From an uncultured Oscillospiraceae bacterium (GTDB lineage: Bacteria > Bacillota > Clostridia > Oscillospirales > Oscillospiraceae): a DNA stretch of 64,000 nucleotides. Shown here one piece after another: positions 44,480 through 53,971 of the stretch (positions are counted from its first letter, which is position 1; each line of letters starts with the position of its first letter). The position numbers were made by a program, and so were the translations under genes. Location of the stretch: NCBI GenBank assembly GCA_947599875.1, contig CANQFV010000003.1, positions 1 through 64,000 on the forward strand. Reading direction: 5' to 3'. The notes beneath the pieces are model-generated. The model saw only the letters and a program-made list of their open reading frames with translations, ran no database searches and was not told where the DNA came from.

Positions 44480-45802
44480 TTGAAACGGCTGGCGGCGGTG
44501 ATGGCGGTGCTGCTCATTGCGGCTCTCGGCGGATGTATGCGCATGTCGGCGGACGATCTCTACCAGCTTCCCCAGCTCTCGGAGGAGTATCTGCGGCTGC
44601 AGAGCGCCATTGACGCTGTCCTGGATGCCGGGGCGGAGTACGCGGCCCCCTCCTCCGGGGCCAACCGGCAGCCCATTCAGCGGGAGGATCTGGACGGGGA
44701 CGGGATCCGGGAGGTGCTGGCCTTTTTCAACGTGGCCGGTTCCGACAGGCCCCTGAAGGCCCTGATCTTCCGGGCCGAGAACGACGGATACCGGGAGGTG
44801 GCCCGCCTGGAGGGCGAGGGGAGCGGCATCGACTCCGTGGCGTATCTGGACATGGACGGGGATGGGATCCGGGAGGTGGCCATAGGCTGGCAGATCGGCG
44901 CCGGCATCAACATGCTGTCCGTCTACTCCGTGAAGGGCTGGAAGCTCAACCAGCTGATGAGTACCAACTACTCGGAATTTACCGTCTGCTCCCTGGACGA
45001 CGACCCGGGGGAGGAGATCCTGGCGCTGCGGCTCTCCCAATCCGACACCACGGGGGAGGCGGAGCATTACACCCTGACGGCGGACGGGGAGATCGTCAGC
45101 TCCACGGCCAGGCTGTCCTCCGGCGTGGGGGCCTTGTCCCGGGTGCGGGGCACCCAGCTCTTGGACGGCCGGGAGGGGGTGCTGGTGGAGAGTACCATCA
45201 GCGGCGACAGCTTTGTCACGGACATTTTCGCCTACAATGAGGGGCGGTTTGCCAATATCACCATCGACGAGATGAGCGGCTCCAGCTACTCCAGGAGCTA
45301 CTCGGTGTACTGCCGGGATGTGAACAACGACGGGGTGCTGGAGGTGCCCCGGCCTGTGCCGCTCCCCGCCACAAGCGAGAACACCACCTACTATATGATC
45401 GAGTGGTATTCCTACTACAGCAACGGGGGCAAGAGGCTTGTCACCACTACGTTCAACAACTTCGCGGACTCCTGGTATCTCACCCTGGAGCGGGAGTGGA
45501 TCGGCCACGTCGCCGTCAGCCGCGAGGAGGCCGCCGGGGGCGAGCGGATGATCATCTTCTCCACCCTGAACGACGAGGGCGGCCGGGGCACGGATTTTGT
45601 GGAGATCTACACCCTCACCGGGGAGAACAGGGCCGAACGGGCCGTGGCGGACGGGAGGTTCATCCTCTACGAGGAGGGGGAGACAGTCTACGCCGCCAAG
45701 ATCCTGGCCTACCAGGAGGAGACGGGCCTGCCGGTCAGTCCCCAGCAGCTGCGGACGGACTTCGGAATGACCTACTCCGAGTGGGTGACGGGCGAGACGT
45801 GA
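44480..45802 (+). CDS. Lipoprotein with repeated DxDGDG calcium-loop-like motifs
   Basis: This is a 440-residue secreted lipoprotein. A TTG start (44480) gives a clean lipoprotein signal, KRLAAVMAVLLIAALGGC, with the lipobox ending in Cys; a GTG nine bases earlier is possible. Three DLDGDGIREV / DMDGDGIREV / DVNNDGVLEV motifs suggest FG-GAP or EF-hand-like repeats, perhaps a beta-propeller. It lies 18 bases before the response regulator, so it may sense an envelope signal for that system. Exact function unknown. Confidence 0.75.
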   Translation: MKRLAAVMAVLLIAALGGCMRMSADDLYQLPQLSEEYLRLQSAIDAVLDAGAEYAAPSSGANRQPIQREDLDGDGIREVLAFFNVAGSDRPLKALIFRAENDGYREVARLEGEGSGIDSVAYLDMDGDGIREVAIGWQIGAGINMLSVYSVKGWKLNQLMSTNYSEFTVCSLDDDPGEEILALRLSQSDTTGEAEHYTLTADGEIVSSTARLSSGVGALSRVRGTQLLDGREGVLVESTISGDSFVTDIFAYNEGRFANITIDEMSGSSYSRSYSVYCRDVNNDGVLEVPRPVPLPATSENTTYYMIEWYSYYSNGGKRLVTTTFNNFADSWYLTLEREWIGHVAVSREEAAGGERMIIFSTLNDEGGRGTDFVEIYTLTGENRAERAVADGRFILYEEGETVYAAKILAYQEETGLPVSPQQLRTDFGMTYSEWVTGET

Positions 45803-45820
45803 CGCCGGAAAGGAGAAGCC

Positions 45821-46507
45821 ATGAAAAAGGTACTTGTACTGGAGGATGAGACGAGCATCCGCAGCTTTGTGGTCATCAATCTGAAGCGCTCGGGCTACGA
45901 CCCCATCGAGGCCGGCACCGGGGCGGAGGCCCTGCGGCAGATGGAGCAGCACCCCGACATCAAGGTGGCGCTTTTGGACATCATGCTGCCGGATATGGAC
46001 GGGTTCGAGGTGTGCCGCCAGATCCGGGCGGCCAACTCCCGGATCGGCATCATCATGCTCACCGCCAGGACGCAGGAGATGGACAAGGTGACGGGCCTGA
46101 TGACCGGAGCGGACGACTATGTGACAAAGCCCTTCTCCCCGGCGGAGCTGACAGCCCGCATCGACGCGCTGTACCGGCGCGTGGGGGAGAGCGACGAGGC
46201 CCCCTCCGACGAGATCGTCCACGGGCCGTTCCGACTGAACACCAGGAACAGGACGCTGGAGAAAAACGGGGAGCGGGTGCGGCTGACCCAGGTGGAGTAC
46301 GCCATTGTCAAGCTCTTTATGGACAACCCGGGCCGCGCCCTGTCCAGAGAGGACATCTTAAACGCCGTCTGGGGGAAGGATTACTTCGGGGAGCTGAAGG
46401 TGGTGGATGTGAACATCCGGCGCCTGCGGATCAAGATCGAGGACGACCCCACAAACCCCTCCTACATCACCACGGTGTGGGGATATGGGTATAAATGGGG
46501 GTTTTAG
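45821..46507 (+). CDS. OmpR/PhoB-family response regulator
   Basis: This 228-residue protein has a receiver domain with acidic pocket LEDE near residue 8, the phospho-Asp in LLDIMLPDMDG, and Lys in VTKPFSP. The C-terminal winged helix (LTQVEYAIVKLFMDNPGRALSREDILNAVWG...VVDVNIRRLRIKIEDDP) binds DNA. Its partner kinase lies 357 bases downstream, separated by a family B repeat. Confidence 0.95.
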   Translation: MKKVLVLEDETSIRSFVVINLKRSGYDPIEAGTGAEALRQMEQHPDIKVALLDIMLPDMDGFEVCRQIRAANSRIGIIMLTARTQEMDKVTGLMTGADDYVTKPFSPAELTARIDALYRRVGESDEAPSDEIVHGPFRLNTRNRTLEKNGERVRLTQVEYAIVKLFMDNPGRALSREDILNAVWGKDYFGELKVVDVNIRRLRIKIEDDPTNPSYITTVWGYGYKWGF

Positions 46508-46508
46508 A

Positions 46509-46728
46509 GCTGGCTTTTAAGGCCGCTTTGCGGCCTTAAAATGCCAAGGGGACGCGGCGAAAAAAGCCCGCAGGGCTTTTTTCGAGGGGACGCGTGCGGG
46601 AAAGCGGCCCAAAATTAGAATTTTGTGCCGTTCCCCTGCTGCCGCCCTGCGCGCACGGCCCGGAGGGCCGCACACTTGGGCGGCGAAAGGGATTTTTCGC
46701 GAGGCAAAGCCCCGCGAAAAATATTGGA
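46509..46728 (+). repeat. Family B structured repeat, copy 8 (between regulator and kinase)
   Basis: X hairpin TTTTAAGGCCGC-TTT-GCGGCCTTAAAA right after the regulator stop, an additional hairpin GAAAAAAGCCC-GCA-GGGCTTTTTTC, a degenerate Y hairpin without a full GAATTC pair, a GCCGCCC junction and Z hairpin TTTTTCGCGAGG...CCGCGAAAAA. Confidence 0.85.
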
Positions 46729-46864
46729 AAATGCGGGACGGGGACCTGGTGGGAAATAAATTTAATTTTGATTTTTTCGTGAGGCGGGGCTTTGCGAAAA
46801 AATCCGCGTAAAAAATGTTGACTGTTCGTTTTTTAATGCCGCCAAATGGGAAAGGGGGATGGGC

Positions 46865-48310
46865 ATGGCGAAACGGAGCGCACGGAGGAGCGCACGGAAA
46901 ATTTGGGGACTGCGGAAGCGGTTTATGATGAGTACCATGCTTGTCGTCCTGCTCATTGTGGTCATCGCCGTGTCGGCCTACTCCCTGTCGGTGCGCACAA
47001 GCGTCTACATGAACATCCGGGAGGGGCTCCACACCAAGGCCAAGACGGCCACGGACTTCTTTGCCAACTACATTACCAGGACATACGCGGAATATTACGA
47101 CAGCGCGTACATGTACATCGCCAATTTTGACGACGTGAACAAGCTGGAGCTGCAATTTATCAACACCTCCGGGCGCATCGAGCTAAGCTCCCACAGCATG
47201 ACGGCCGGGAGTATGCCGGGGACGCCGGACATCGCCGAGGCCCTAAGCACCGGGGAGATCTCCTCCTGGGAGGGGTTCTCCGAGACCACCGGGGAGCATC
47301 TTATGAGTACGGCGGCGCCTATGACCTACGCCAACGGGCAGATCATCGGCGTGATGCGCTACGTCACCAGCCTCCGGCCGGCGGACAGGCTGGTGCGGAC
47401 GAATCTCCTGCTGGCGATGGCCCTGGGGGCGCTGATGATGCTGATCGTGGCGGTGATCGGCATGGTGTTTTTAAGCTCCGTGGTGGAGCCGGTGCGGGAG
47501 ATCACCGCCGCGGCCAAGCAGATCTCCGGCGGCAGCTACGGGATCCAGATCGGCAGCCACTACAAGGACGAGATGGGGGACATGGTCAAGGCCATCAACG
47601 AGATGTCCCTGAAGATCAGCCAGTCCGAGAAGGCGCAGACGGAGTTTATCTCCTCCGTCTCCCACGAGCTGCGCACGCCCCTGACGGCCATCACCGGCTG
47701 GGGGGAGACGCTGATCTACAACGAGGATCTGGACGAGGAGACAAAGCGCGGTATCGGCATTATCCTCCAGGAGGCCAGGCGCCTGACCAAGATGGTGGAG
47801 GAGCTGCTGGAATTCACCAGGATGCAGGACGGGCGGTTCACCCTGAACGCCAGGCCCATCGACGTGGCGGCAGAGCTGGAGGACTCCATCTTCGCCTACC
47901 GGGAGCTTTTAAAGCAGGACGACATGCGCATCGAGTACCAGCCCTGCGACGAGGAGCTGCCCCTCATCAACGGGGACCCGGCCAGACTGCGGCAGGTCTT
48001 TTACAACCTCTTTGACAACGCCGCCAAATATGCCAGGGACGGCAAGCGCATCACCGTCAGCACCCGCACGGACGGGGAGAATGTGTTCCTCTATTTCCGG
48101 GACTACGGCCCCGGCATCCCGGAGGACGAGCTGGAGCGGGTGAAGATGAAGTTCTACAAGGGAAGCTCCAAGGAGCGGGGAAGCGGCATCGGTCTTGCCG
48201 TCTGCGACGAGATCATCAAGTACCACGGGGGCGATCTGACCCTGTCAAACGGCGAGGGCGGCGGCCTTTTGGCCACCATACGCATCCCCATCGAGCCGAC
48301 ATTTGAATAA
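46865..48310 (+). CDS. Membrane sensor histidine kinase
   Basis: This 481-residue kinase has two transmembrane helices (about residues 20-45 and 180-205) flanking an extracytoplasmic sensor, then HAMP (VVEPVREITAAAKQISGG), the H-box SSVSHELRTPLTAI with the phosphorylated His, N-box FYNLFDNAAKYA, and G-boxes DYGPGIP and GSGIGLAVC. ATG 46865 is six bases after a GGGGG run; an ATG at 46859 is too close. It should phosphorylate the upstream response regulator. Confidence 0.94.
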   Translation: MAKRSARRSARKIWGLRKRFMMSTMLVVLLIVVIAVSAYSLSVRTSVYMNIREGLHTKAKTATDFFANYITRTYAEYYDSAYMYIANFDDVNKLELQFINTSGRIELSSHSMTAGSMPGTPDIAEALSTGEISSWEGFSETTGEHLMSTAAPMTYANGQIIGVMRYVTSLRPADRLVRTNLLLAMALGALMMLIVAVIGMVFLSSVVEPVREITAAAKQISGGSYGIQIGSHYKDEMGDMVKAINEMSLKISQSEKAQTEFISSVSHELRTPLTAITGWGETLIYNEDLDEETKRGIGIILQEARRLTKMVEELLEFTRMQDGRFTLNARPIDVAAELEDSIFAYRELLKQDDMRIEYQPCDEELPLINGDPARLRQVFYNLFDNAAKYARDGKRITVSTRTDGENVFLYFRDYGPGIPEDELERVKMKFYKGSSKERGSGIGLAVCDEIIKYHGGDLTLSNGEGGGLLATIRIPIEPTFE

Positions 48311-48358
48311 GCACAGCTCCCCCATCGCTTTTTTGGGGAGCGGAAAGGCAGAGAGAAA

Positions 48359-49300
48359 TTGAGCAAGGAAAACGTAAAATTCCGCACCTCCATCGGCGGC
48401 CAGGCGCTGCTGGAGGGGATCCTCATGCGGGGCGTGGACAAGCAGGCCATTGTGGTGCGCAAGCCCGACGGGGAGACAGTGGAGAAGATCGAGCCGGTGA
48501 AGCCCCTGCGGCTGAAATACCCCATCCTGGGCTGGCCGCTTATCCGGGGGTCGGTCAATTTCGTGGAGACCCTGGTCAACGGCGTGAAGGCGCTGATGTA
48601 CTCGGCGGAGTTCATGCCGGAGGAGGAGCAGGAGACCTCCAAGCTGGACCGGTGGCTGGAGAAGCACCTGTCCGGGGAGAAGGCGGAGCGGGCCATTATC
48701 GGCGTGTCCGTCTTTTTCGGGATCCTTTTGGCGGTGGTGCTGTTCTTCATGCTGCCCACCGTCATCGCTGGGCTTTTTACAGGGCTTGTGAAAAGCTCGG
48801 TCCTGCGCAACCTCATCGAGGGCGTCATCCGCATCGTCATTTTCTTGGCGTACATCATCCTGGCCTCCAAAATGAAGGAGATCAAGCGGGTGTGGATGTA
48901 CCACGGTGCGGAGCATAAGACCATCTTCTGCTACGAGAAGGGGCTTGACCTGACGGTGGAGAACGCCAGGACACAGCCCAGGCTCCACCCCAGGTGCGGA
49001 ACCAGCTTTTTGTTCATCGTGATGATCGTCAGCATCTTAGTGACAAGCGTTGTGACCTGGACCACGGTGTGGCTGCGGCTTGTGATCCGCATCGCCCTGC
49101 TGCCGGTGATCGTGGGGATCAGCTACGAGATCATCAAGTACGCCGGGCGGCACGACAATGTCCTGACCCGGATCCTGTCCGCCCCGGGCAAGGCCCTGCA
49201 GCTCGTCACCACCGCCGAGCCGGAGGACGACATGCTGGAGGTGGCCATAAAGGCGCTGAAGCTCGTCCTGCCGGATGAGGAGGGCGCGGATAGGTGGTAA
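48359..49300 (+). CDS. yqhQ: DUF1385 membrane protein (YqhQ-like)
   Basis: This 313-residue protein of the conserved Firmicute DUF1385 family has typical blocks GGQALLEGILMRG, GWPLIRGSVNFVETL, YHGAEHKTIFCYE and RLHPRCGTSFLF, plus about four transmembrane helices. The His/Glu in HGAEHK suggest a metal site, but the function is unproven. TTG 48359 is used as the start. Like in many Firmicutes it precedes prmC. Confidence 0.9.
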   Translation: MSKENVKFRTSIGGQALLEGILMRGVDKQAIVVRKPDGETVEKIEPVKPLRLKYPILGWPLIRGSVNFVETLVNGVKALMYSAEFMPEEEQETSKLDRWLEKHLSGEKAERAIIGVSVFFGILLAVVLFFMLPTVIAGLFTGLVKSSVLRNLIEGVIRIVIFLAYIILASKMKEIKRVWMYHGAEHKTIFCYEKGLDLTVENARTQPRLHPRCGTSFLFIVMIVSILVTSVVTWTTVWLRLVIRIALLPVIVGISYEIIKYAGRHDNVLTRILSAPGKALQLVTTAEPEDDMLEVAIKALKLVLPDEEGADRW

Positions 49301-49302
49301 GG

Positions 49303-49486
49303 CTGGCGGAAAAGGCCTGAAGGCCTTTTCCTGCTAAGGGGGATGCGTGCGGGATCCCGCCCGTGAATTCTGAGGAATTCACGAACGGAATCCCTGCTGC
49401 CGCGCTGCGCGCATGGCCCGAAGGGCCACACACTTGCGCGGCAAGTGGGATTTTTTGCGAGGCAAAGCCCCGCAAAAAATAATTAA
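49303..49486 (+). repeat. Family B structured repeat, copy 9
   Basis: X hairpin GGAAAAGGCC-TGAA-GGCCTTTTCC after the yqhQ stop, Y hairpin (49351-49394, TGAG loop, two GAATTC, a few mismatched pairs), GCCGCGC junction, and Z hairpin TTTTTTGCGAGG...CCGCAAAAAA. Confidence 0.9.
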
Positions 49487-49555
49487 AATGGGGGGACGAG
49501 CGTTCTCTCCCCCGGCGGAGGGAAAACCCCGCGGTTTGTCAAAAAACTCAAGTTC

Positions 49556-49738
49556 AGTATTTTTTTCCGGCGACATGCGCGTCGGAAAAAATCCCTTGTG
49601 TCACGCAAGTGTACGGCCCTCTGGGCCGTGCGCGCAGCGTGACGGCAGGGAAATATCTCTGAATTTCGCAAAATTCAGAGATATTTCCCGCACGTTCCCC
49701 TTTGCCGGAAAAGCCCGCAGGGCTTTTTCGGCAGGCTG
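49556..49738 (-). repeat. Family B structured repeat, copy 10
   Basis: Complete copy on the opposite strand, facing copy 9. Y hairpin 49648-49689 has a perfect 19-bp AT-rich stem and a CGCA loop but GAATTT instead of GAATTC. The Z hairpin has CCGGCG/CGTCGG arms. Confidence 0.9.
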
Positions 49739-49853
49739 GGATTTTTCCTTTTTATCCCTTTTAGAAAAAGAGACGGCCGGAGGCGGGCCGGGAAGGAGGG
49801 GGGAACCGCGGGGCGGGGCGAGATCGCCCGCGGCGCCGGGGTTCCGGGATGGC

Positions 49854-50711
49854 GTGAAGACGTATAACGATCTGTACCTCGACCTGCGGCACACGCTGAA
49901 GGCCGGGGGCGTGGAGGACTACAATTTAGAGGCCAAGCTCCTGATCGGGGCGGCGGCGGGGAAGACCCGGGAGGAGCTGATCCGGGATATGCGCCTGTAC
50001 GCCCTGGGGGACGTGGAGGAGAAGGTGGCGGAGCTGACCCGCCGCCGTCTGGCGGGCGAGCCGGTGGCCTATGTGCTGGGGGAGTGGGAGTTTATGGGCC
50101 TGCCCTTCACCGTGGACAAGAGCGTCCTCATCCCCCGGCCGGACACGGAGCTTCTGGCGGGGCTGGCTATCCGGCTGCTGCGGGCCAGGGTGGGCAGCGA
50201 GGTGCGCGTCCTTGACCTGTGTACCGGCACCGGGTGCGTGGGCATCTCCATAGCCAAGCTCGTGGCCAGCTGCCGGGTGGTGCTGGTGGACAACTCCCCC
50301 GGCGCTGTGCGCCTGGCCCGGGAGAATGTGCTGAGAAACAACGTGTCCCGGAACACCATCTGCGTCAACGCCGATGTGCGCCGGGATCCCCCCATGCTTT
50401 TGGGGAAATTCGACCTGATCGTGTGCAATCCCCCCTATGTGCCCACGGGGGAGATCCAGACCCTGGACCGGGGGGTGAGGGATTTTGAGCCGCGGGCCGC
50501 CCTGGACGGGGGGCGGGACGGGCTTGACCTGTACCGGGCCATCATCCCCAACTGGACGGGGATCTTGAAGGAGAACGGCTGCGCCCTCTTCGAGTGCGGG
50601 GAGGAGCAGGCCGGGAAGATCCAGGAGATGCTGAAAAGCGCCGGGTTTAAAAGTACGGCGGCCTACCCCGACCCCGCGGGGACCCTGCGGGTGGTGGCGG
50701 GGGTCATCTGA
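49854..50711 (+). CDS. prmC: Release factor glutamine methyltransferase
   Basis: This 285-residue SAM-dependent enzyme methylates the GGQ glutamine of release factors. It has the SAM motif VLDLCTGTGCVGISIAKL and the catalytic NPPY (CNPPYVPTGEI). Start GTG 49854 gives the usual length; upstream in-frame sequence is repeat DNA and not part of the protein. Its substrate, RF2, is encoded in this window. It is followed 75 bases later by recA. Confidence 0.93.
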   Translation: MKTYNDLYLDLRHTLKAGGVEDYNLEAKLLIGAAAGKTREELIRDMRLYALGDVEEKVAELTRRRLAGEPVAYVLGEWEFMGLPFTVDKSVLIPRPDTELLAGLAIRLLRARVGSEVRVLDLCTGTGCVGISIAKLVASCRVVLVDNSPGAVRLARENVLRNNVSRNTICVNADVRRDPPMLLGKFDLIVCNPPYVPTGEIQTLDRGVRDFEPRAALDGGRDGLDLYRAIIPNWTGILKENGCALFECGEEQAGKIQEMLKSAGFKSTAAYPDPAGTLRVVAGVI

Positions 50712-50786
50712 CGAATAAGGCACGAAAGACCACGGAAATCGGAGCCGGGACATGGCCCGGTGTGAAACATAAAGGAGGAAACCACT

Positions 50787-51893
50787 ATGGCACAGAAGAA
50801 AGCCGCCCCCACGCCGCTGAACATTCCGGCGGACAACGAGGCCAAGAAAAAAGCCCTTGAGACGGCTATCTCCCAGATCGAGAAGAGCTACGGCAAGGGA
50901 TCCATTATGCGTCTCGGCGACGGGATGCAGGTGAATGTGGAGGCCCTGCCCACCGGGTCTCTGGCGCTGGATTTCGCCCTGGGCATCGGGGGCGTCCCCA
51001 AGGGGCGGATCGTGGAGATCTACGGCCCCGAGTCCTGCGGCAAGACCACTCTGGCCCTGCACATTGTGGCCCAGGCCCAGAAGCGGGGGGGCGAGGCCGC
51101 GTATATCGACGTGGAGCATGCCCTGGAGCCGGCCTATGCCCGGGCCTTGGGTGTGGATATTGAGAGCCTGCTGATCTCCCAGCCGGACACGGGGGAGGAC
51201 GCCCTGGCCATCACCGAGACGCTGGTAAGAAGCGGCGCCGTTGACGTGGTGGTGGTGGACTCCGTGGCCGCCCTGGTGCCCCGCAGCGAGATCGAGGGGG
51301 AGATGGGCGACAGCTCCGTGGGCGTTGTGGCAAGGCTTATGAGCCAGGCCCTGCGGAAGCTGGCGGGGGTCATCTCCAAGACAAACTGCATCGTCATCTT
51401 CATCAATCAGCTGCGGGAGAAGATCGGCGTGATGTACGGCAACCCCGAGACCACCCCCGGCGGCCGGGCGCTGAAATATTTCTCCTCCGTGCGCATCGAC
51501 ATGCGCCGGGTGGAGACGCTGAAAAACGGCACCGAGGTGGTGGGCAGCCGCACCAAGGCCAAGATCGTGAAGAATAAGGTCTCCCCGCCCTTCCGGGAGG
51601 CGGAGTTCGATATCATGTACGGGGAGGGGATCTCCCGGTACTCCGAGCTTGTGGATCTGGGCGTGAAGCTGGAGCTGATCGAAAAGGGCGGCGCCTGGTT
51701 CACCTACGGCGACGTGCGTATCCAGGGCAGGGACGGGATGCGCCAGTATCTGGTGGACAACCCGGAGGTGGCCGACGAGCTGGAGGAGAAGATCCGGGCC
51801 AACTCCTTTAAGCTCCTGTCCCCCCAGTCCCAGGTGGCGGCCAGGGCCGCGGGCAGGGCCGTGGATGTGTCTGCGGAGGATTTTGAGGGCTGA
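50787..51893 (+). CDS. recA: Recombinase A
   Basis: This 368-residue RecA performs strand exchange and SOS co-protease functions. The Walker A motif is GPESCGKTT (from residue 80), Walker B is VVVDSVAAL, and [23 protein letters not shown] holds the DNA-binding L2 region. AAAGGAGG precedes ATG 50787. I see no consensus Firmicute LexA box upstream. Its stop overlaps the recX start (TGATG). Confidence 0.98.
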   Translation: MAQKKAAPTPLNIPADNEAKKKALETAISQIEKSYGKGSIMRLGDGMQVNVEALPTGSLALDFALGIGGVPKGRIVEIYGPESCGKTTLALHIVAQAQKRGGEAAYIDVEHALEPAYARALGVDIESLLISQPDTGEDALAITETLVRSGAVDVVVVDSVAALVPRSEIEGEMGDSSVGVVARLMSQALRKLAGVISKTNCIVIFINQLREKIGVMYGNPETTPGGRALKYFSSVRIDMRRVETLKNGTEVVGSRTKAKIVKNKVSPPFREAEFDIMYGEGISRYSELVDLGVKLELIEKGGAWFTYGDVRIQGRDGMRQYLVDNPEVADELEEKIRANSFKLLSPQSQVAARAAGRAVDVSAEDFEG

Positions 51894-52522
51894 TGCCGAC
51901 CGTCACAAGGATCTTTGAGTCCCGGCATGTGCCGGGGCGGTGGTACGCCGAGACGGACGGGGGCGAGGCGCTGCGGGTGAACGTGGCGCTGATCGCGGAC
52001 TTCTCCCTGTACACCGGCCGGGAGCTGAGCGGGGAGGAGTATGCGCGCCTCACCGCCGCGGCCTCCAGGATGAACGCCCGCGCCAGGGCGCTGAAGCTCC
52101 TGGGCTTCCGGGCCATGTCCCGGAGGGAGCTTGTGGACAAGCTCACGCAGAAGGGGGAGAGTCCGGAGGACGCCCAGGAGGCGGCGGACTATCTGGAGGA
52201 GCTGGGCTATCTGGACGACGCCCAGTACGCCGCGTCCCTTGTCCGCCACTACGCCGGGAAGGGGTACGGCCCCGGCCGCGTCCGCCAGGAGCTTTTTCGC
52301 CGGGGGGTGCCCCGGGAGCTTTGGGAGCAGGCGCTGGCGGAGCTTCCGGAGGACACGGACGCTGTGGATCAGCTGATCCGCCGGCGGCTCCAGGGCGGGA
52401 CGCCGGACAGGAAGGAACTGAAAAAGCTCACCGACGCCCTTTTGCGCCGGGGCTTTGGCTGGGGCGAGATCAAGAGCGCCCTGGCGCGGTACGATTTTTC
52501 GGAGGAATACGAGGATGAATAA
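51893..52522 (+). CDS. recX: RecA regulator RecX
   Basis: This 209-residue RecX modulates RecA filaments. It has the three-helix repeats typical of the family: ALKLLGFRAMSRRELVDKLTQKG, YLEELGYLDDAQYAASLVRHYAGKGYGPGRVRQELFRRGV and ALLRRGFGWGEIKSALARY. The ATG overlaps the recA stop, and its own end overlaps the rimO start by eight bases. Confidence 0.93.
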   Translation: MPTVTRIFESRHVPGRWYAETDGGEALRVNVALIADFSLYTGRELSGEEYARLTAAASRMNARARALKLLGFRAMSRRELVDKLTQKGESPEDAQEAADYLEELGYLDDAQYAASLVRHYAGKGYGPGRVRQELFRRGVPRELWEQALAELPEDTDAVDQLIRRRLQGGTPDRKELKKLTDALLRRGFGWGEIKSALARYDFSEEYEDE

Positions 52523-53834
52523 GATCTGCCTGATCTCCCTGGGGTGCGCCAAGAATCTCATTGACTCCGAGCAGATGCTGTCCATGCTGGACGGGGCGGG
52601 GTACGCCTTCACCGACGACGCCGGCGAGGCGGACACGGTGATCATCAACACCTGCGCCTTTGTGGAGAGCGCCAAGAGCGAGGCCATCGAGAATATCCTG
52701 GCGGCGGGGGAGCTGAAAAAGAGCGGGAAGCTGAAAAAGCTCATCGTCACCGGATGCCTGGCTCAGCGGTACAAGGACGAGCTGTTTGCCGAGATGCCGG
52801 AGATCGACGCCCTGGTGGGTACCGGCAGCGTGGAGGAGATCGTGGAGGCCGTGCGCGACACCCAGAGACGGGGCAGGTACGGGGACATCAACGCCCCCAT
52901 CCCCCAGGGGGACCGGGCCGTCAGCACCGGGCCGGGCTGGGCGTATCTGAAGATCGCGGAGGGCTGCTCCAACCGGTGCGCCTACTGCGTCATCCCCTCC
53001 ATCCGGGGGAAATTCCGCTCCCGGCCTATGGAGGAAATTTTGGAGGAGGCCCGCGCCCTCACAAGGGCCGGGGCCAAGGAGATCATCGCCGTGGCCCAGG
53101 ATCCCACCATGTACGGGATGGACCTCTACAAAAAGCGCGCCCTGCCGGAGCTGATCCGGGAGCTTTGCCGGATCCCGGAGCTGCGGTGGCTCAGGCTCCA
53201 CTACCTCTACCCCGACGGGGTGACGGAGGAGCTGATCGAGACCATCGCCCTGGAACCCAAGGTGCTGAAATATCTGGATATCCCCATCCAGCACATCAAC
53301 AACGGCATTTTAAAGGCCATGCGGCGGCGCGGCACCGGGGACGAGATCCGCAGGCTCCTGCCCCGGCTCCGGGAGAGGATCCCGGGGGTGGTGCTGCGCA
53401 CCAGCCTGATCACCGGCCTGCCCGGCGAGGGGGAGGCGGAGTTTCAGGAGCTTTGCGATTTTCTGCGGGAGGCCCGGATCCCCCGGGTGGGCGTGTTTCC
53501 CTTCTCCCCGGAGGAGGGGACGGAGGCCTACGAGATGGACTACCCCCCGCAGGAGACGGCAGTCAGCCGCGCCGAGACCATTTACCGGCTCCAGGCCGGG
53601 ATCATGGAGGAGTTCAACGCCTCCCGGGTGGGAAAGACCTACACGGTGCTGTGCGAGGGCTACGACCCGGACACGGGGCTGTATGTGGGCCGGAGCTTCG
53701 CGGAAAGCCCCGACGTGGACGGGTATATCTACTTCGGAAGTCCCGACGAGGTGCCCGCCGGGGAGATGGTGGAGGTCACTGTCCGGGGAGAGCTGGACGG
53801 TGAGATCGCGGGAGAGATCGCCCAAAAGCCCTGA
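52515..53834 (+). CDS. rimO: Ribosomal protein S12 methylthiotransferase
   Basis: This 439-residue radical-SAM enzyme adds a methylthio group to an Asp of ribosomal protein S12. The N-terminal cluster ligands are C11, C47 and C81 (SLGCAKN, NTCAFV, TGCLAQ). The radical-SAM cluster ligands are C151, C155 and C158 (GCSNRCAYCVIPSIRG). The TRAM-like end is present. ATG 52515 overlaps recX. Confidence 0.95.
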   Translation: MNKICLISLGCAKNLIDSEQMLSMLDGAGYAFTDDAGEADTVIINTCAFVESAKSEAIENILAAGELKKSGKLKKLIVTGCLAQRYKDELFAEMPEIDALVGTGSVEEIVEAVRDTQRRGRYGDINAPIPQGDRAVSTGPGWAYLKIAEGCSNRCAYCVIPSIRGKFRSRPMEEILEEARALTRAGAKEIIAVAQDPTMYGMDLYKKRALPELIRELCRIPELRWLRLHYLYPDGVTEELIETIALEPKVLKYLDIPIQHINNGILKAMRRRGTGDEIRRLLPRLRERIPGVVLRTSLITGLPGEGEAEFQELCDFLREARIPRVGVFPFSPEEGTEAYEMDYPPQETAVSRAETIYRLQAGIMEEFNASRVGKTYTVLCEGYDPDTGLYVGRSFAESPDVDGYIYFGSPDEVPAGEMVEVTVRGELDGEIAGEIAQKP

Positions 53835-53861
53835 GGAAGTTTGGGGAACAGAGTGTATTCA

Positions 53862-53905
53862 AAAACGGCGGAAACCCTTGTAAAAAAGGATTCCCGCCGT
53901 TTTCT
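53862..53905 (+). terminator. Intrinsic terminator of recA-recX-rimO
   Basis: AAAACGGCGG pairs with CCGCCGTTTT, followed by CTTA, about 30 bases after the rimO stop. Confidence 0.65.
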
Positions 53906-53971
53906 TATGCCCAGTTGCCGTTTAAATCTGTTTTTAGATACTACACGATAGCAGCCGATACAGAATAAATT

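Noticed and set aside
49413..49853. 147-residue N-terminal extension of PrmC
   Set aside because: The extra reading frame runs through two family B repeats; PrmC is normally about 285 residues, which GTG 49854 gives.
50712..50786. LexA/SOS box upstream of recA
   Set aside because: No CGAAC-N4-GTTCG-like sequence is present in the gap; recA may be read from upstream genes.
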